Shown here piece after piece: positions 1 to 8,238 of a DNA stretch of 44,610 bases (within the stretch, counting starts at the first letter, position 1; every line of letters begins with the position of its first letter). Origin of the DNA: Roseovarius sp. UBA6167. Lineage in GTDB: Bacteria > Pseudomonadota > Alphaproteobacteria > Rhodobacterales > Rhodobacteraceae. The stretch is taken from NCBI GenBank assembly GCA_002428225.1, contig DIUD01000072.1:1-44610 (forward strand), written 5' to 3'. The position numbers and the translations under genes were made by a program. The notes beneath the pieces were generated by a model, which saw nothing but the letters and a program-made list of their open reading frames with translations, was not told the DNA's origin and ran no database searches.

Positions 1-583
1 TCAGCACCTGCATGGCGCGGCGGATCTCGTCGTCGCGGCCGATGATGGGGTCGATCTTGCCTTCGCGCGCAGCCTCGGTCAGATCGCGCGCGTATTTATC
101 GAGTGCCTCATAGGTGTCCTCGGCGCTGGCCGTGTCGGCGGTGCGGCCCTTGCGCAGGTCGTTGATCGCCTCGTTGATCTTCTGGGCGCTGACGCCACCG
201 GCCTCCAGCGCCTCCCTGGCGGGAGAGCGCACGACGGCGAGCGCACAGAGAATCCGCTCCACCGGCACAAAGCTGTCCTTGGCCTTCTGCGCCAGCTTCT
301 CGGCCTCGGTCAGCACCTTGACGGTCTGCTGATCCATATACGTCTGTCCCGCATCGCCCGAGACCTGCGGGATCTTGCCCAGGGCCAGATCATTGGCCTG
401 TGCTACCTGCGCCGGATCACCGCCCGCACGGCGGATGAGATTGGCCGCCAGCCCCTCGGGGTCGTCCAGAAGCGCCTTGAGGATATGTTCAGGGGTAAGT
501 TTCTGATGGCTTTCGCGCATCGCGATGGTCTGGGCGGCCTGCACGAAACCGCGCGACCGTTCCGTGAACTTGTTGAAGTCCAT
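1..583 (-). CDS. clpB: ATP-dependent chaperone ClpB, N-terminal part (cut by window edge)
   Basis: Hsp100 disaggregase that, with DnaK/DnaJ/GrpE, threads aggregated proteins through an AAA+ hexamer in the cytoplasm. About 194 codons are present. They begin MDFNKFTERSRGF and carry the Clp N-domain repeats (MRESHQKLTPEHILKALLDD, then QQTVKVLTEAEK...FVPVERIL), then the linker YARDLTEAAREGKIDPIIGRDDEIRRAMQVL that leads into the first AAA+ domain. The Walker A motif lies beyond the left edge, so the gene is truncated by the window, not by mutation. The ATG at 581-583 follows a good AAGGAG ribosome site. The gene is divergent from pyrF. A heat-shock-type promoter sits at 664-692. Confidence 0.95.
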   Translation of the reverse strand, partial: MDFNKFTERSRGFVQAAQTIAMRESHQKLTPEHILKALLDDPEGLAANLIRRAGGDPAQVAQANDLALGKIPQVSGDAGQTYMDQQTVKVLTEAEKLAQKAKDSFVPVERILCALAVVRSPAREALEAGGVSAQKINEAINDLRKGRTADTASAEDTYEALDKYARDLTEAAREGKIDPIIGRDDEIRRAMQVL

Positions 584-663
584 GGGTATTCTCCTTTTTC
601 CAAGCGTCCCCCTGATGTCGCCACCCTGCGACAGGCGTGGAGAGGTCGGGAACCTTGAGCCAG

Positions 664-692
664 ACATGGGTAACGCCCCCGTGAGGTTCAAG
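664..692 (-). promoter_or_regulatory. Putative RpoH (sigma-32) promoter of clpB
   Basis: On the minus strand a -35 element CTTGAA (687-692) and a -10 element CCATGT (664-669) are separated by 17 bases. This agrees with the heat-shock consensus CTTGAA / CCATnT. The predicted start would be near 657, leaving a leader of about 75 bases to the clpB ATG. clpB is a classical RpoH target. The rest of the 584-874 gap shows no gene. Confidence 0.65.
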
Positions 693-874
693 CGCCCCAC
701 GCGCGGGATTGCCGATAATTGCGCGATTTTGAAACGCCCGCTGGCGCGATCCAATGGAAGCCCCCGCTTTTCGACGGTCATCCACAGGCAGAGGACCCGG
801 CAGGGGCTTGACGGCCCTTCGGGACACCGCGACAAGGCGCGGACCCGCCCGAAACCCCTGCCCGGAGTGTCACC

Positions 875-1570
875 ATGTCCGACGACCGCCTGATCGTTGC
901 CCTCGACCTGCCCGATGCGCTCTCGGCGCTTGAGCTGACCGGGCAGTTGGGCGATTCCGTGTCGTTCTACAAGATCGGCCTGGGGATGCTGACGGGCGGC
1001 GGCCTCGCGCTTGCCGATGAGCTCAAGCATGAGCATGGCAAGCGCATCTTTCTCGACCTGAAGCTCTTCGACATCGGCGCGACCATCGAGGCCGCCGTGC
1101 GCGGGCTGGCGCGGTATGATCTCGATTTTCTGACCGTGCACGGCGATCCGCACGTGGTGCGCGCCGCCAGGGAAGGGACGGGCGGCAAGCCGCTGAAGAT
1201 CCTTGCCGTGACGATCCTCACCTCGCTCGACCGCGCCGATCTCGATGCCGGGCTGATGAAGCCGGGCGATCTGCCCGACCTGGTGACCGAACGCGCGGGC
1301 CGCGCGTTCGACGCCGGGGCCGATGGCGTCATCGCCAGCCCGCAAGAGGCGGCGATGATCCGCGCCCTGCCAGAGGCCGAGGGCCGGCTCATCGTCACCC
1401 CCGGCGTGCGCCCGGCGGGCAGCGCAGCGGGCGACCAGAAGCGCGTCGCCACCCCCGCGCAGGCGGTGCGCGAGGGGGCCGATCACATCGTGGTGGGCCG
1501 TCCCGTCTGGGCCGCGCAGGACCCGCGCGCAGCGGCGCTGGCGATCCTCGACGATCTGGCCCGCGTGTGA
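875..1570 (+). CDS. pyrF: Orotidine 5'-phosphate decarboxylase
   Basis: Last step of de novo UMP synthesis: decarboxylates orotidine 5'-phosphate to UMP, in the cytoplasm. At 231 aa it has the normal length of a class I bacterial OMPdecase. The start IVALDLPD holds the first phosphate-barrel strand. The catalytic Asp-x-Lys-x-x-Asp array is seen as FLDLKLFDIGATIE near residues 65-78, and the phosphate-binding end as TPGVRPAGS plus GADHIVVGRPVW. The residues after the array are IGAT where E. coli has IPNT. ATG at 875 lies after a CCCGGAG-type ribosome site. It is divergent from clpB and converges with the ABC ATPase gene, whose stop is only a few bases away. Confidence 0.96.
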   Translation: MSDDRLIVALDLPDALSALELTGQLGDSVSFYKIGLGMLTGGGLALADELKHEHGKRIFLDLKLFDIGATIEAAVRGLARYDLDFLTVHGDPHVVRAAREGTGGKPLKILAVTILTSLDRADLDAGLMKPGDLPDLVTERAGRAFDAGADGVIASPQEAAMIRALPEAEGRLIVTPGVRPAGSAAGDQKRVATPAQAVREGADHIVVGRPVWAAQDPRAAALAILDDLARV

Positions 1571-1573
1571 CCT

Positions 1574-2509
1574 TCACCTCGCCCGGCTGCGCGTCAACTC
1601 CAGAAATACATCCTGCAAATCCGCCTGCTCGGTGCGCACGTCGCGGATCCTGATGCCCGCCGCCCGCACCGCCGCCAGCACCGCCTCGGCCGGGGTCTCG
1701 TGCGCGCGATAGGCAATCACGATCGCCCCGTCCGCACGCTGCGTCACCTCCAGGCCCGGCCCCTCGGGCAGCGCCGCGACCTCGGTCTCGGGCTGGATGA
1801 TCATCGTCTTGCCGTCAAGCCGCCCCAACAGACGCGCCGTGCTGTCACGCGCCACCACCTCGCCCTCGTTGATGATGGCGATCTCGTCGCACATCTCCTC
1901 GGCCTCCTCGAGGTAATGCGTGGTCAGGATGATCGTCATGCCGTCGCGGTTGAGGCGGCGCACATTTTTCCACAGCATCTGGCGCAATTCGATATCCACC
2001 CCCGCCGTCGGCTCGTCGAGCACCAGAACCTGCGGGTGATGCACCAGCGCCTTGGCCAGCAGCAACCGCCGCCGCATCCCTCCCGACAGCGTGCGCGCAT
2101 AGGCCCCGGCCTTGTCCTCGAGCCCCACCAGCGCGAGGATCTCGTCGCTGCGCCGCTGAGCGCGCGGCACGCCGTATAGCCCCGCCTGCACCTCCAGTGC
2201 CCCGCGCGGGGTGAAGAACGGATCGAGGTTCAATTCCTGCGGCATGACGCCGATGGCGGCGCGGCTCTGGCGCGGGTTTCGGTCCTGATCGAAGCCCCAG
2301 ATCGTCACCTGCCCGGCGCTCTTGACCACCAGCCCGGCTAGAATGTTGATGAGCGTCGATTTGCCCGCCCCGTTCGGCCCCAGCAGGCCAAAGACCGCGC
2401 CTTGCGGAACCTCCAGATCGACGCCCTTGAGCGCGCGCTTTTCCGGTCCGTGCCGGCCGCCCGCATAGGTCTTGACCAGACCCCGGATTTCAATTGCGTT
2501 CTGCCCCAT
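1574..2509 (-). CDS. ABC-2-type transporter ATP-binding protein (YadG-like)
   Basis: Nucleotide-binding subunit of an export-type (ABC-2) transporter, about 311 aa. Walker A is GPNGAGKST, the signature is LSGGMRRRL, Walker B is VLVLDEPTAGVD, and the switch His is in LTTHYLEEAEEMCDEIAII. The C-terminal extension after the NBD is typical of the YadG/CcmA-like group. I chose the ATG at 2507-2509 (MGQNAIEIRG), which starts at the domain edge. An in-frame ATG at 2540-2542 would add 11 residues, and longer readings overlap the small plus-strand zinc-finger gene. No permease partner lies next to it, so its membrane subunit and substrate cannot be told from this window. Confidence 0.85.
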   Translation of the reverse strand: MGQNAIEIRGLVKTYAGGRHGPEKRALKGVDLEVPQGAVFGLLGPNGAGKSTLINILAGLVVKSAGQVTIWGFDQDRNPRQSRAAIGVMPQELNLDPFFTPRGALEVQAGLYGVPRAQRRSDEILALVGLEDKAGAYARTLSGGMRRRLLLAKALVHHPQVLVLDEPTAGVDIELRQMLWKNVRRLNRDGMTIILTTHYLEEAEEMCDEIAIINEGEVVARDSTARLLGRLDGKTMIIQPETEVAALPEGPGLEVTQRADGAIVIAYRAHETPAEAVLAAVRAAGIRIRDVRTEQADLQDVFLELTRSRAR

Positions 2510-2583
2510 GCCGCTCTTGCCCCTCGCCGCGCGTTCGATCATAGTCCGACCTAATCCAACGCATCGCAAAAGGAAATCTCCCG

Positions 2584-2763
2584 ATGGTGACCGAAGCCCC
2601 AGAAATCCGCATTGTCGAGAGCTATCGCGTGGCCTGCGACGGCGGCGAGGGTGCCTTGGGCCATCCCCGCGTCTGGCTCCAGATCCCTCAGGACAAGGGC
2701 TATGTCGAATGCCCCTATTGCGACGCGAAGCTCGTCCATCGCGATTTCGAGGGCAGGGTCTGA
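2584..2763 (+). CDS. Small zf-CHCC zinc-finger protein (NDUFS6-like)
   Basis: A 59-residue protein from ATG 2584 (after AAAGGAAA) to TGA 2761-2763. It matches the zf-CHCC family: Cys18, His27, Cys43 and Cys46 form a C-x8-H-x15-C-x2-C zinc site (ACDGGEGALGHPRVWL and VECPYCDAKLVHRD). Eukaryotic members include the complex I subunit NDUFS6, and free-standing copies of about 60 aa are common in alphaproteobacteria. The role here is not proven; a link to respiratory complex I assembly is inferred from the family. It lies 80 bases before polA on the same strand and is divergent from the ABC ATPase gene. Confidence 0.88.
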   Translation: MVTEAPEIRIVESYRVACDGGEGALGHPRVWLQIPQDKGYVECPYCDAKLVHRDFEGRV

Positions 2764-2843
2764 ACCACCGGCCCTGCGCCGGGCGGCAGGCGGCGGGATC
2801 TGGATATTTGTGGCAAGATGAAACCTGATGGGAAGGGCGCGCG

Positions 2844-5645
2844 ATGTCATTCGGCAAGGGCTGTCACCTGCACCTGATCGACGGCTCGTCCTTCATCTTT
2901 CGCGCCTATCACGCGCTGCCGCCGCTGACGCGGAAATCCGACGGGCTGCCCATCGGGGCGGTCGCGGGGTTCTGCAACATGCTGCAACGCTATGTGGAGG
3001 GCAACAACGGCCATGACGCGCCCACCCATGTCGCGGTGATCTTCGACAAGGGCAGCCATACGTTCCGCAACGATCTCTACCCCGACTACAAGGCCAACCG
3101 CGAGGAAATGCCCGAGGATCTGCGCCCGCAGATCCCGCTGACGCGCGAGGCCACCCGCGCCTTCAACATCGCCTGCGAGGAGGTCGAAGGCTACGAGGCC
3201 GACGACATCATCGCCACGCTCGCCTGCCAGGCGCGCGAGGCGGGCGGGCGGGTCACGATCATCTCGTCGGACAAGGACCTGATGCAGCTTGTCGGCGACG
3301 GGGTCGAGATGCTGGATGCAATGAAGAACCGCCGCATCGACGCCGACGGCGTGCGCGAGAAATTCGGCGTGGGGCCGGATCGCGTGGTCGATGTGCAGGC
3401 GCTCGCGGGCGACAGCGTGGACAACGTGCCCGGCGCGCCCGGCATCGGCATCAAGACGGCGGCGCTTTTGATCAACGAATTCGGCTCTCTGGAGGAGCTG
3501 CTCGACCGCGCCGGGGAAATCTCCCAGCCCAAACGCCGCCAGACCCTGATCGAGAAACGCGAGCAGATCGAGATGTCGAAACGCCTGGTGCAACTCGACT
3601 GCAAGACGCCGCTCGATTTCACCCTCGACGATCTCGAGGTGCGCGACCCCGATCCCGACACGCTTCTGGGCTTTCTCGCGCGGATGGAGTTTCGCACGCT
3701 GACCAAACGCATCGCCGAGGCGCTCGGGCGAGAGGCACCCACCCTCCCCGAGGGGGCCCCGCAAGGGGCCGGGGAGGAGGCCCGCGCCGCCGACTGGCCC
3801 GCCATCGCCCCCGAGAGCTATGAGTGTATCCGCGATCTCGAGGCGCTCGAGCCCTGGCTCGCCGCGATCCGCGCGCAGGGCTATGTGGCGTTTGACACCG
3901 AGACCACCTCGCTCAACGAGATGCAGGCAGAGCTTGTCGGCCTCTCGCTGGCCACGGCACCGGGGCGCGCCTGCTATATCCCGCTCGGGCACAAGGACGG
4001 CGCCGCGGGCGATCTGTTTTCCTCCGATGCGCTGGCCGAAGGACAGATCGCGCGCGACGCAGCCCTCGCCGCGCTCCGGCCCATTCTCGACGATGACGCC
4101 ATCCTCAAGATCGGCCAGAACATGAAATACGACGCCAAGATCCTTGCCCCCCACGGCATTGCCATCGCCCCTATCGACGACACGATGCTGATGTCCTACG
4201 CGCTCCATTCCGGGCTGCACGGGCACGGCATGGACACACTGTCGGAACGCTACCTCTCCCATACCCCGATCCCCATCAAGACCCTGCTGGGGTCGGGCAA
4301 ATCCGCCATCACCTTTGACCGCGTGCCCATCGACGCCGCCACCGGCTATGCGGCCGAGGATGCCGATATCACGCTGCGCCTCTGGCTTACCTTCAAGCCG
4401 CAGCTTCACCGTGCCCGCGTCACCACCGTCTATGAGACGCTCGAACGTCCCCTCGTGCCCGTTCTGGCCGCGATGGAGCGTCACGGCGTGCTGGTGGACC
4501 GCGACACGCTGCGCGCCATGTCGGGCGAGTTCGCGCAGAAAATGGCGGCGCTGGAATCGGAAATCCACGCCCTCGCGGGCCGCAGCTTCAACGTCGGCTC
4601 GCCCAGGCAGCTGGGCGAGATCCTGTTTGACGAGATGGGCCTGCCGGGCGGCGAAAAGGGCAAGACCGGCGCCTATGCCACCGGGGCCGACGTGCTCGAG
4701 GATCTCGCCACCGAGCACGACCTGCCTGCCCGCGTGCTCGACTGGCGGCAGCTTGCCAAGCTCAAATCCACCTATACGGACGCGCTTCAGGACCATATCG
4801 ACCCCGACACCGGCCGCGTCCACACATCCTACCTGCAGACCGGGGCCAGCACGGGGCGGTTCTCCTCCTCCGACCCCAACCTCCAGAACATCCCCGTGCG
4901 CTCGGAAGAGGGCCGGCGCATCCGCGAGGCCTTTGTCGCCGCCCCCGGCCATCGCCTCGTGTCGCTCGACTATTCCCAGATCGAATTGCGCATCCTCGCC
5001 CATGTGGCGGGCATCGACAGCCTCAAAAAAGCGTTCCGCGAAGGCCAGGACATCCACGCCATGACCGCAAGCGAGATGTTCGGTGTGCCGATGGACCAGA
5101 TGACGCCCGAGATCCGCCGCCGCGCCAAGGCGATCAATTTCGGCGTGATCTACGGCATTTCGGGCTTTGGCCTCGCGCGTAACCTGCGCATCCCGAGGGG
5201 CGAGGCGCAGGGCTTCATCGACCGTTATTTCGAGCGTTTCCCCGGCATCCGCGCCTATATGGACGACACTATTGCCTTTGCCCAGGAGCATGGCTTCGTC
5301 CAGACTCTGTTCGGTCGCAAGATCCACACGCCCGAGATCGCGGCCCGTGGCCCGCGCGCCGGTTTCGCCCGCCGCGCCGCGATCAACGCGCCGATCCAGG
5401 GCACCGCCGCCGACATCATCCGCCGCGCCATGATCCGGATGCCCGCCGCCATAGAGGGCCTGCCCGCGAAGATGCTCTTGCAGGTCCATGACGAGTTGAT
5501 CTTCGAGGTGGAAGAGGCGGCCGCGGATCGCCTGATCGAGGTCGCCCGCGAGGTGATGCAATCCGCCCCCCGCCCCGCCGTTCATCTCGACGTGCCGCTG
5601 GTGGTGGATGCGGGCCAGGGCGCGAACTGGGCCGAGGCGCATTGA
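2844..5645 (+). CDS. polA: DNA polymerase I
   Basis: Repair and Okazaki-fragment processing polymerase, 933 aa, full length. Residues 1-300 are the 5' nuclease (HLIDGSSFIFRAYHALPP, then EVEGYEADDIIATLA and the DSVDNVPGAPGIGIKTAA helix-hairpin-helix). The 3'-5' exonuclease domain starts near residue 345 and keeps its DEDD residues (FDTETTSLN, QNMKYDAK, YAAEDAD), so proofreading is probably active, unlike in Taq-type enzymes. The polymerase domain shows motif A DYSQIELR near 708, motif B RRAKAINFGVIYG and motif C QVHDELIFEV near 880. A Pro/Gly/Glu-rich linker (about 295-315) separates the nuclease from the rest. ATG 2844 follows GGGAAGG. Confidence 0.97.
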   Translation: MSFGKGCHLHLIDGSSFIFRAYHALPPLTRKSDGLPIGAVAGFCNMLQRYVEGNNGHDAPTHVAVIFDKGSHTFRNDLYPDYKANREEMPEDLRPQIPLTREATRAFNIACEEVEGYEADDIIATLACQAREAGGRVTIISSDKDLMQLVGDGVEMLDAMKNRRIDADGVREKFGVGPDRVVDVQALAGDSVDNVPGAPGIGIKTAALLINEFGSLEELLDRAGEISQPKRRQTLIEKREQIEMSKRLVQLDCKTPLDFTLDDLEVRDPDPDTLLGFLARMEFRTLTKRIAEALGREAPTLPEGAPQGAGEEARAADWPAIAPESYECIRDLEALEPWLAAIRAQGYVAFDTETTSLNEMQAELVGLSLATAPGRACYIPLGHKDGAAGDLFSSDALAEGQIARDAALAALRPILDDDAILKIGQNMKYDAKILAPHGIAIAPIDDTMLMSYALHSGLHGHGMDTLSERYLSHTPIPIKTLLGSGKSAITFDRVPIDAATGYAAEDADITLRLWLTFKPQLHRARVTTVYETLERPLVPVLAAMERHGVLVDRDTLRAMSGEFAQKMAALESEIHALAGRSFNVGSPRQLGEILFDEMGLPGGEKGKTGAYATGADVLEDLATEHDLPARVLDWRQLAKLKSTYTDALQDHIDPDTGRVHTSYLQTGASTGRFSSSDPNLQNIPVRSEEGRRIREAFVAAPGHRLVSLDYSQIELRILAHVAGIDSLKKAFREGQDIHAMTASEMFGVPMDQMTPEIRRRAKAINFGVIYGISGFGLARNLRIPRGEAQGFIDRYFERFPGIRAYMDDTIAFAQEHGFVQTLFGRKIHTPEIAARGPRAGFARRAAINAPIQGTAADIIRRAMIRMPAAIEGLPAKMLLQVHDELIFEVEEAAADRLIEVAREVMQSAPRPAVHLDVPLVVDAGQGANWAEAH

Positions 5646-5729
5646 CGATCGCGGACGCTGGCGATGCGCGGCACGGGGGGGGGCGCCGACAGGCGCGCTT
5701 GAACGTGGCTGCGGGTTTGGCTACCACGG

Positions 5730-5743
5730 GGGAACCGTTTCCC
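5730..5743. promoter_or_regulatory. Candidate LacI-family operator before the GntR-like regulator
   Basis: GGGAACCGTTTCCC is an inverted repeat with six of seven base pairs symmetric and a central CG, the usual architecture of LacI/GntR-family operators. It ends 16 bases before the TTG start of the regulator at 5760. The position suggests autoregulation. This is inference from pattern and location. Confidence 0.5.
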
Positions 5744-5759
5744 ATCTGGATCGCCGCCC

Positions 5760-6788
5760 TTGTCACCGAATGACCGTCACCCGCTGACCCTGCGCGACGT
5801 CTCCGAGGCGGCGGGCGTGTCGGAAATGACGGTGAGCCGGGTGCTGCGCAACAAGCGCGATGTCTCGGAGGGCACGCGCGCGCGGGTGCTCGAGGCGGCG
5901 CGGCGGCTGGGATATGTGCCCAACAGGATTGCCGGCGCACTCGCCAGCCAGAGGGTCAATCTGGTGGCGGTGATCATCCCGTCGATGTCCAACATGGTCT
6001 TTCCCGAGGTGCTGACCGGGATCAGCCAGGTGCTTGACGAGACCGGGCTTCAGCCGGTTGTCGGGCTGACCGGGTATCGCCCGGAAAAGGAAGAGCGGGT
6101 CCTCTACGAGATGCTGTCGTGGCGCCCCGCGGGGGTCATCATCGCCGGGCTGGAGCATTCCGAGGCAAGCCGCGCGATGCTGGCCGCGTCGGGGATTCCG
6201 GTGGTCGAGATCATGGACGTGGACGGCACGCCGGTCGATTCGGTAGTGGGCATCTCGCACCGCCGCGCGGGGCGCAAGATGGCGCAGGCGATCATCCGGG
6301 CGGGGTATCGGCGGATCGGCTTCATGGGTACGAAAATGCCGCTCGATCACCGGGCGCGCAAACGCTTCGAGGGCTTCACCGAGGCGCTGGCCAAGGCCGG
6401 GGTCGAGGTGGCCGATCAGGAGTTCTATTCCGGGGGATCGGCGCTCGCCAAGGGGCGCGAGATGACCGCCGGGATGCTGGCGCGCACGCCGGATCTGGAT
6501 TTTCTCTATTACTCCAATGATATGATCGGAGCGGGGGGGCTGCTCTATCTGCTTGAGCAGGGCGCGGACATTCCCGGCAGCATCGGGCTAGCGGGATTCA
6601 ACGGGGTCGATCTGCTGGAGGGGCTGCCACGGAAGCTGGCGACGATGGACGCCTGCCGGCTGGAGATCGGCCGCAAGGCCGCCGGGATCATCGCCAACCA
6701 CGCCGCCCATCCCGAGGCCCCGCGCGAACCCGTTCACATCGCGCTCGAACCGCGCCTGTCGCTGGGCGATACCCTGCGAACGCCGTGA
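5760..6788 (+). CDS. LacI-family transcriptional regulator, GntR (gluconate repressor)-like
   Basis: DNA-binding regulator of 342 aa. Residues 10-55 are the LacI helix-turn-helix and hinge (TLRDVSEAAGVSEMTVSRVLRN, then RLGYVPNRIAGALASQR). The rest is a periplasmic-binding-protein-like sensor (VIIPSMSNMVFPEVLTGI). The stretch YRPEKEERVLYEMLSWRPAGVII resembles E. coli GntR/IdnR, so a sugar-acid ligand such as gluconate is possible but unproven. No gluconate kinase, permease or dehydratase is nearby, so its targets lie elsewhere. The reading starts at TTG 5760, with no good upstream ATG and only a weak ribosome site. A palindrome at 5730-5743 fits its own operator. It converges with dnaN. Confidence 0.88.
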   Translation: MSPNDRHPLTLRDVSEAAGVSEMTVSRVLRNKRDVSEGTRARVLEAARRLGYVPNRIAGALASQRVNLVAVIIPSMSNMVFPEVLTGISQVLDETGLQPVVGLTGYRPEKEERVLYEMLSWRPAGVIIAGLEHSEASRAMLAASGIPVVEIMDVDGTPVDSVVGISHRRAGRKMAQAIIRAGYRRIGFMGTKMPLDHRARKRFEGFTEALAKAGVEVADQEFYSGGSALAKGREMTAGMLARTPDLDFLYYSNDMIGAGGLLYLLEQGADIPGSIGLAGFNGVDLLEGLPRKLATMDACRLEIGRKAAGIIANHAAHPEAPREPVHIALEPRLSLGDTLRTP

Positions 6789-6795
6789 CATGACC

Positions 6796-6814
6796 GGCGG
6801 GGCAAGGCCCCGCC
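6796..6814. terminator. Hairpin between convergent regulator and dnaN
   Basis: GGCGGGGC / AAG / GCCCCGCC forms a perfect 8-bp stem with a three-base loop in the 32-base gap between two convergent genes. It could end transcription from both sides. There is no U tract on either strand, so it may only be a pausing or Rho-assisted site. Confidence 0.55.
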
Positions 6815-6820
6815 TGCGGC

Positions 6821-7939
6821 TCAGACGCGCATCGGCATCACGACATAAACCGCCGTGGTGTCATTGCCCTCGCGCATCAGCGCGGGGTCGCCGGAGGAGT
6901 TGAAAAGGAACACCGCGTTCTCGCGGTCCACCTGGCTGGCGATTTCCAGCAGGTATTTGGCGTTGAAGCCGATTTCCAGCCGCTCGTCGCCATAGGCCAC
7001 GGCCAGCTCCTCCTCGGCCGCGCCGCTGTCGGGGGCGTTGACCGAGAGCACAAGCCGGTCCTCGTCAAGCGCCAGCTTGACCGCGCGCGAGCGTTCCGAA
7101 CTCACCGTGGCCACCCGGTCCACCGCCTGCGCGAATTCGGCGGCGTCCACTTCCAGCCGCCTGGTGTTGCCCTGCGGAATCACGCGGGTGTAATCGGGGA
7201 ATGTGCCGTCGATCACCTTTGATGTCAGCGTGATCGCCGGGGTAGCAAAGCGGATCTTGGTCTCCGAGACCGAAACCGCGATCGTCATGTCGTCATCTTC
7301 CAGAAGCTTGCGCAACTCGCCCACGGTCTTGCGCGGCACGATCACGCCGGGCATGTCCGCCGCCCCCTCGGGCAACTCGGCGTCGATCCGGGCGAGGCGG
7401 TGGCCATCGGTCGCCACGCAGCGCAGCACGCGCCCGCCATCGGCCTCGGCCACATGCAGATAGACGCCGTTCAGGTAATAGCGTGTCTCCTCGGTGGAAA
7501 TGGCGAATTTCGACTTGTCGAAAAGCCGCCGCAGCACCGGCGCCGGCGCGGCGAAATTCGAGGCGTATTCCGACGACGCCATCACCGGGAAATCCTCTTT
7601 CGGCAGGGTGGCGAGGTTGAATTTCGAGCGCCCCGCCTGCACGGTGAGCCGCCCCGAGGCGCTGTCCTCCGCGATGCTCACCAGCGCTCCGTCGGGAAGC
7701 TTGCGCACGATCTCGTGCAGCAGAACGGCCGAAACGGTCGTGGCACCCGCCCGTTCGACCTGTGCCGGCGCCTTGTCCACGATCTCGATATCGAGATCGG
7801 TGGCGCGAAACTGCACGCGCTCACCCTCGGCCTCGATCAGCACATTGGCGAGGATCGGGATGGTGTTGCGCCGTTCGACCACGGATTGCGCCTGCGCGAC
7901 CGCCTTGAGCAGCGTGCCCCGTTCGATGCTGAATTTCAT
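6821..7939 (-). CDS. dnaN: DNA polymerase III beta subunit (sliding clamp)
   Basis: Ring-shaped processivity clamp that tethers Pol III and other polymerases to DNA. At 372 aa it has the standard length and three-domain fold: MKFSIERGTLLKAVAQAQSVVERR at the N-terminus, TEETRYYLNGVYLH and VATDGHRLAR in the middle domain, FPDYTRVIPQ before domain three, and the conserved end YVVMPMRV. Such C-terminal residues contribute to the client-binding pocket. In many bacteria dnaN sits between dnaA and recF; neither is here, so it has its own transcription unit. A plausible promoter lies at 7982-8009. Confidence 0.97.
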   Translation of the reverse strand: MKFSIERGTLLKAVAQAQSVVERRNTIPILANVLIEAEGERVQFRATDLDIEIVDKAPAQVERAGATTVSAVLLHEIVRKLPDGALVSIAEDSASGRLTVQAGRSKFNLATLPKEDFPVMASSEYASNFAAPAPVLRRLFDKSKFAISTEETRYYLNGVYLHVAEADGGRVLRCVATDGHRLARIDAELPEGAADMPGVIVPRKTVGELRKLLEDDDMTIAVSVSETKIRFATPAITLTSKVIDGTFPDYTRVIPQGNTRRLEVDAAEFAQAVDRVATVSSERSRAVKLALDEDRLVLSVNAPDSGAAEEELAVAYGDERLEIGFNAKYLLEIASQVDRENAVFLFNSSGDPALMREGNDTTAVYVVMPMRV

Positions 7940-7981
7940 GCCCTCGCTCCTGTCAGGTGCCGGTCTCGAGCCGGGATCGGC

Positions 7982-8009
7982 ACGTTAGCCAATTCCCCCG
8001 GCGGCTCAA
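7982..8009 (-). promoter_or_regulatory. Putative housekeeping promoter of dnaN
   Basis: On the minus strand TTGAGCC (8003-8009) and GCTAACGT (7982-7989) are 13 bases apart. This resembles the Caulobacter-type sigma-73 consensus (TTGACGS, N10-14, GCTANAWC). The leader to the dnaN ATG would be about 35-40 bases. The remainder of the gap between dnaN and livF (about 8010-8238) shows no gene I can support. Confidence 0.4.
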
Positions 8010-8238
8010 GTGTTTTTTGGGAATTTTCTCCGGAACTGTCGTGAATTTCGTGATCTGGCGCGATAACCGCTCTGAGAGGCGGCCCACGCATGAGCATCGA
8101 CCAAGGCCCACCTCATGGCAACCCTGACGGCGAACGCTTGCAGTCAACCGCTCCGCTCCCTGAAACGGCCTGGTTCGAGCCAATGACGCGGCGGGTCCAG
8201 GCGAGGGCGACGCAGCGGTTCGCGGGCAGCGTCTTTGT

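Noticed and set aside
2509..2857. Longer N-terminus for the ABC ATPase, up to 2857
   Set aside because: The extension is Arg/Pro-rich, unconserved, and overlaps the zf-CHCC gene and the polA start; the domain begins at the ATG at 2509.
2847..5642. A 931-codon open frame on the minus strand across polA
   Set aside because: It mirrors polA codon for codon and is full of His/Gly/Leu/Asp runs typical of an antisense GC-rich frame. PolA motifs on the plus strand are complete.
5640..5680. GCGCAT...ATGCGC inverted repeat after the polA stop as a terminator
   Set aside because: Arms are only six bases, loop is over 20 bases and there is no U run.
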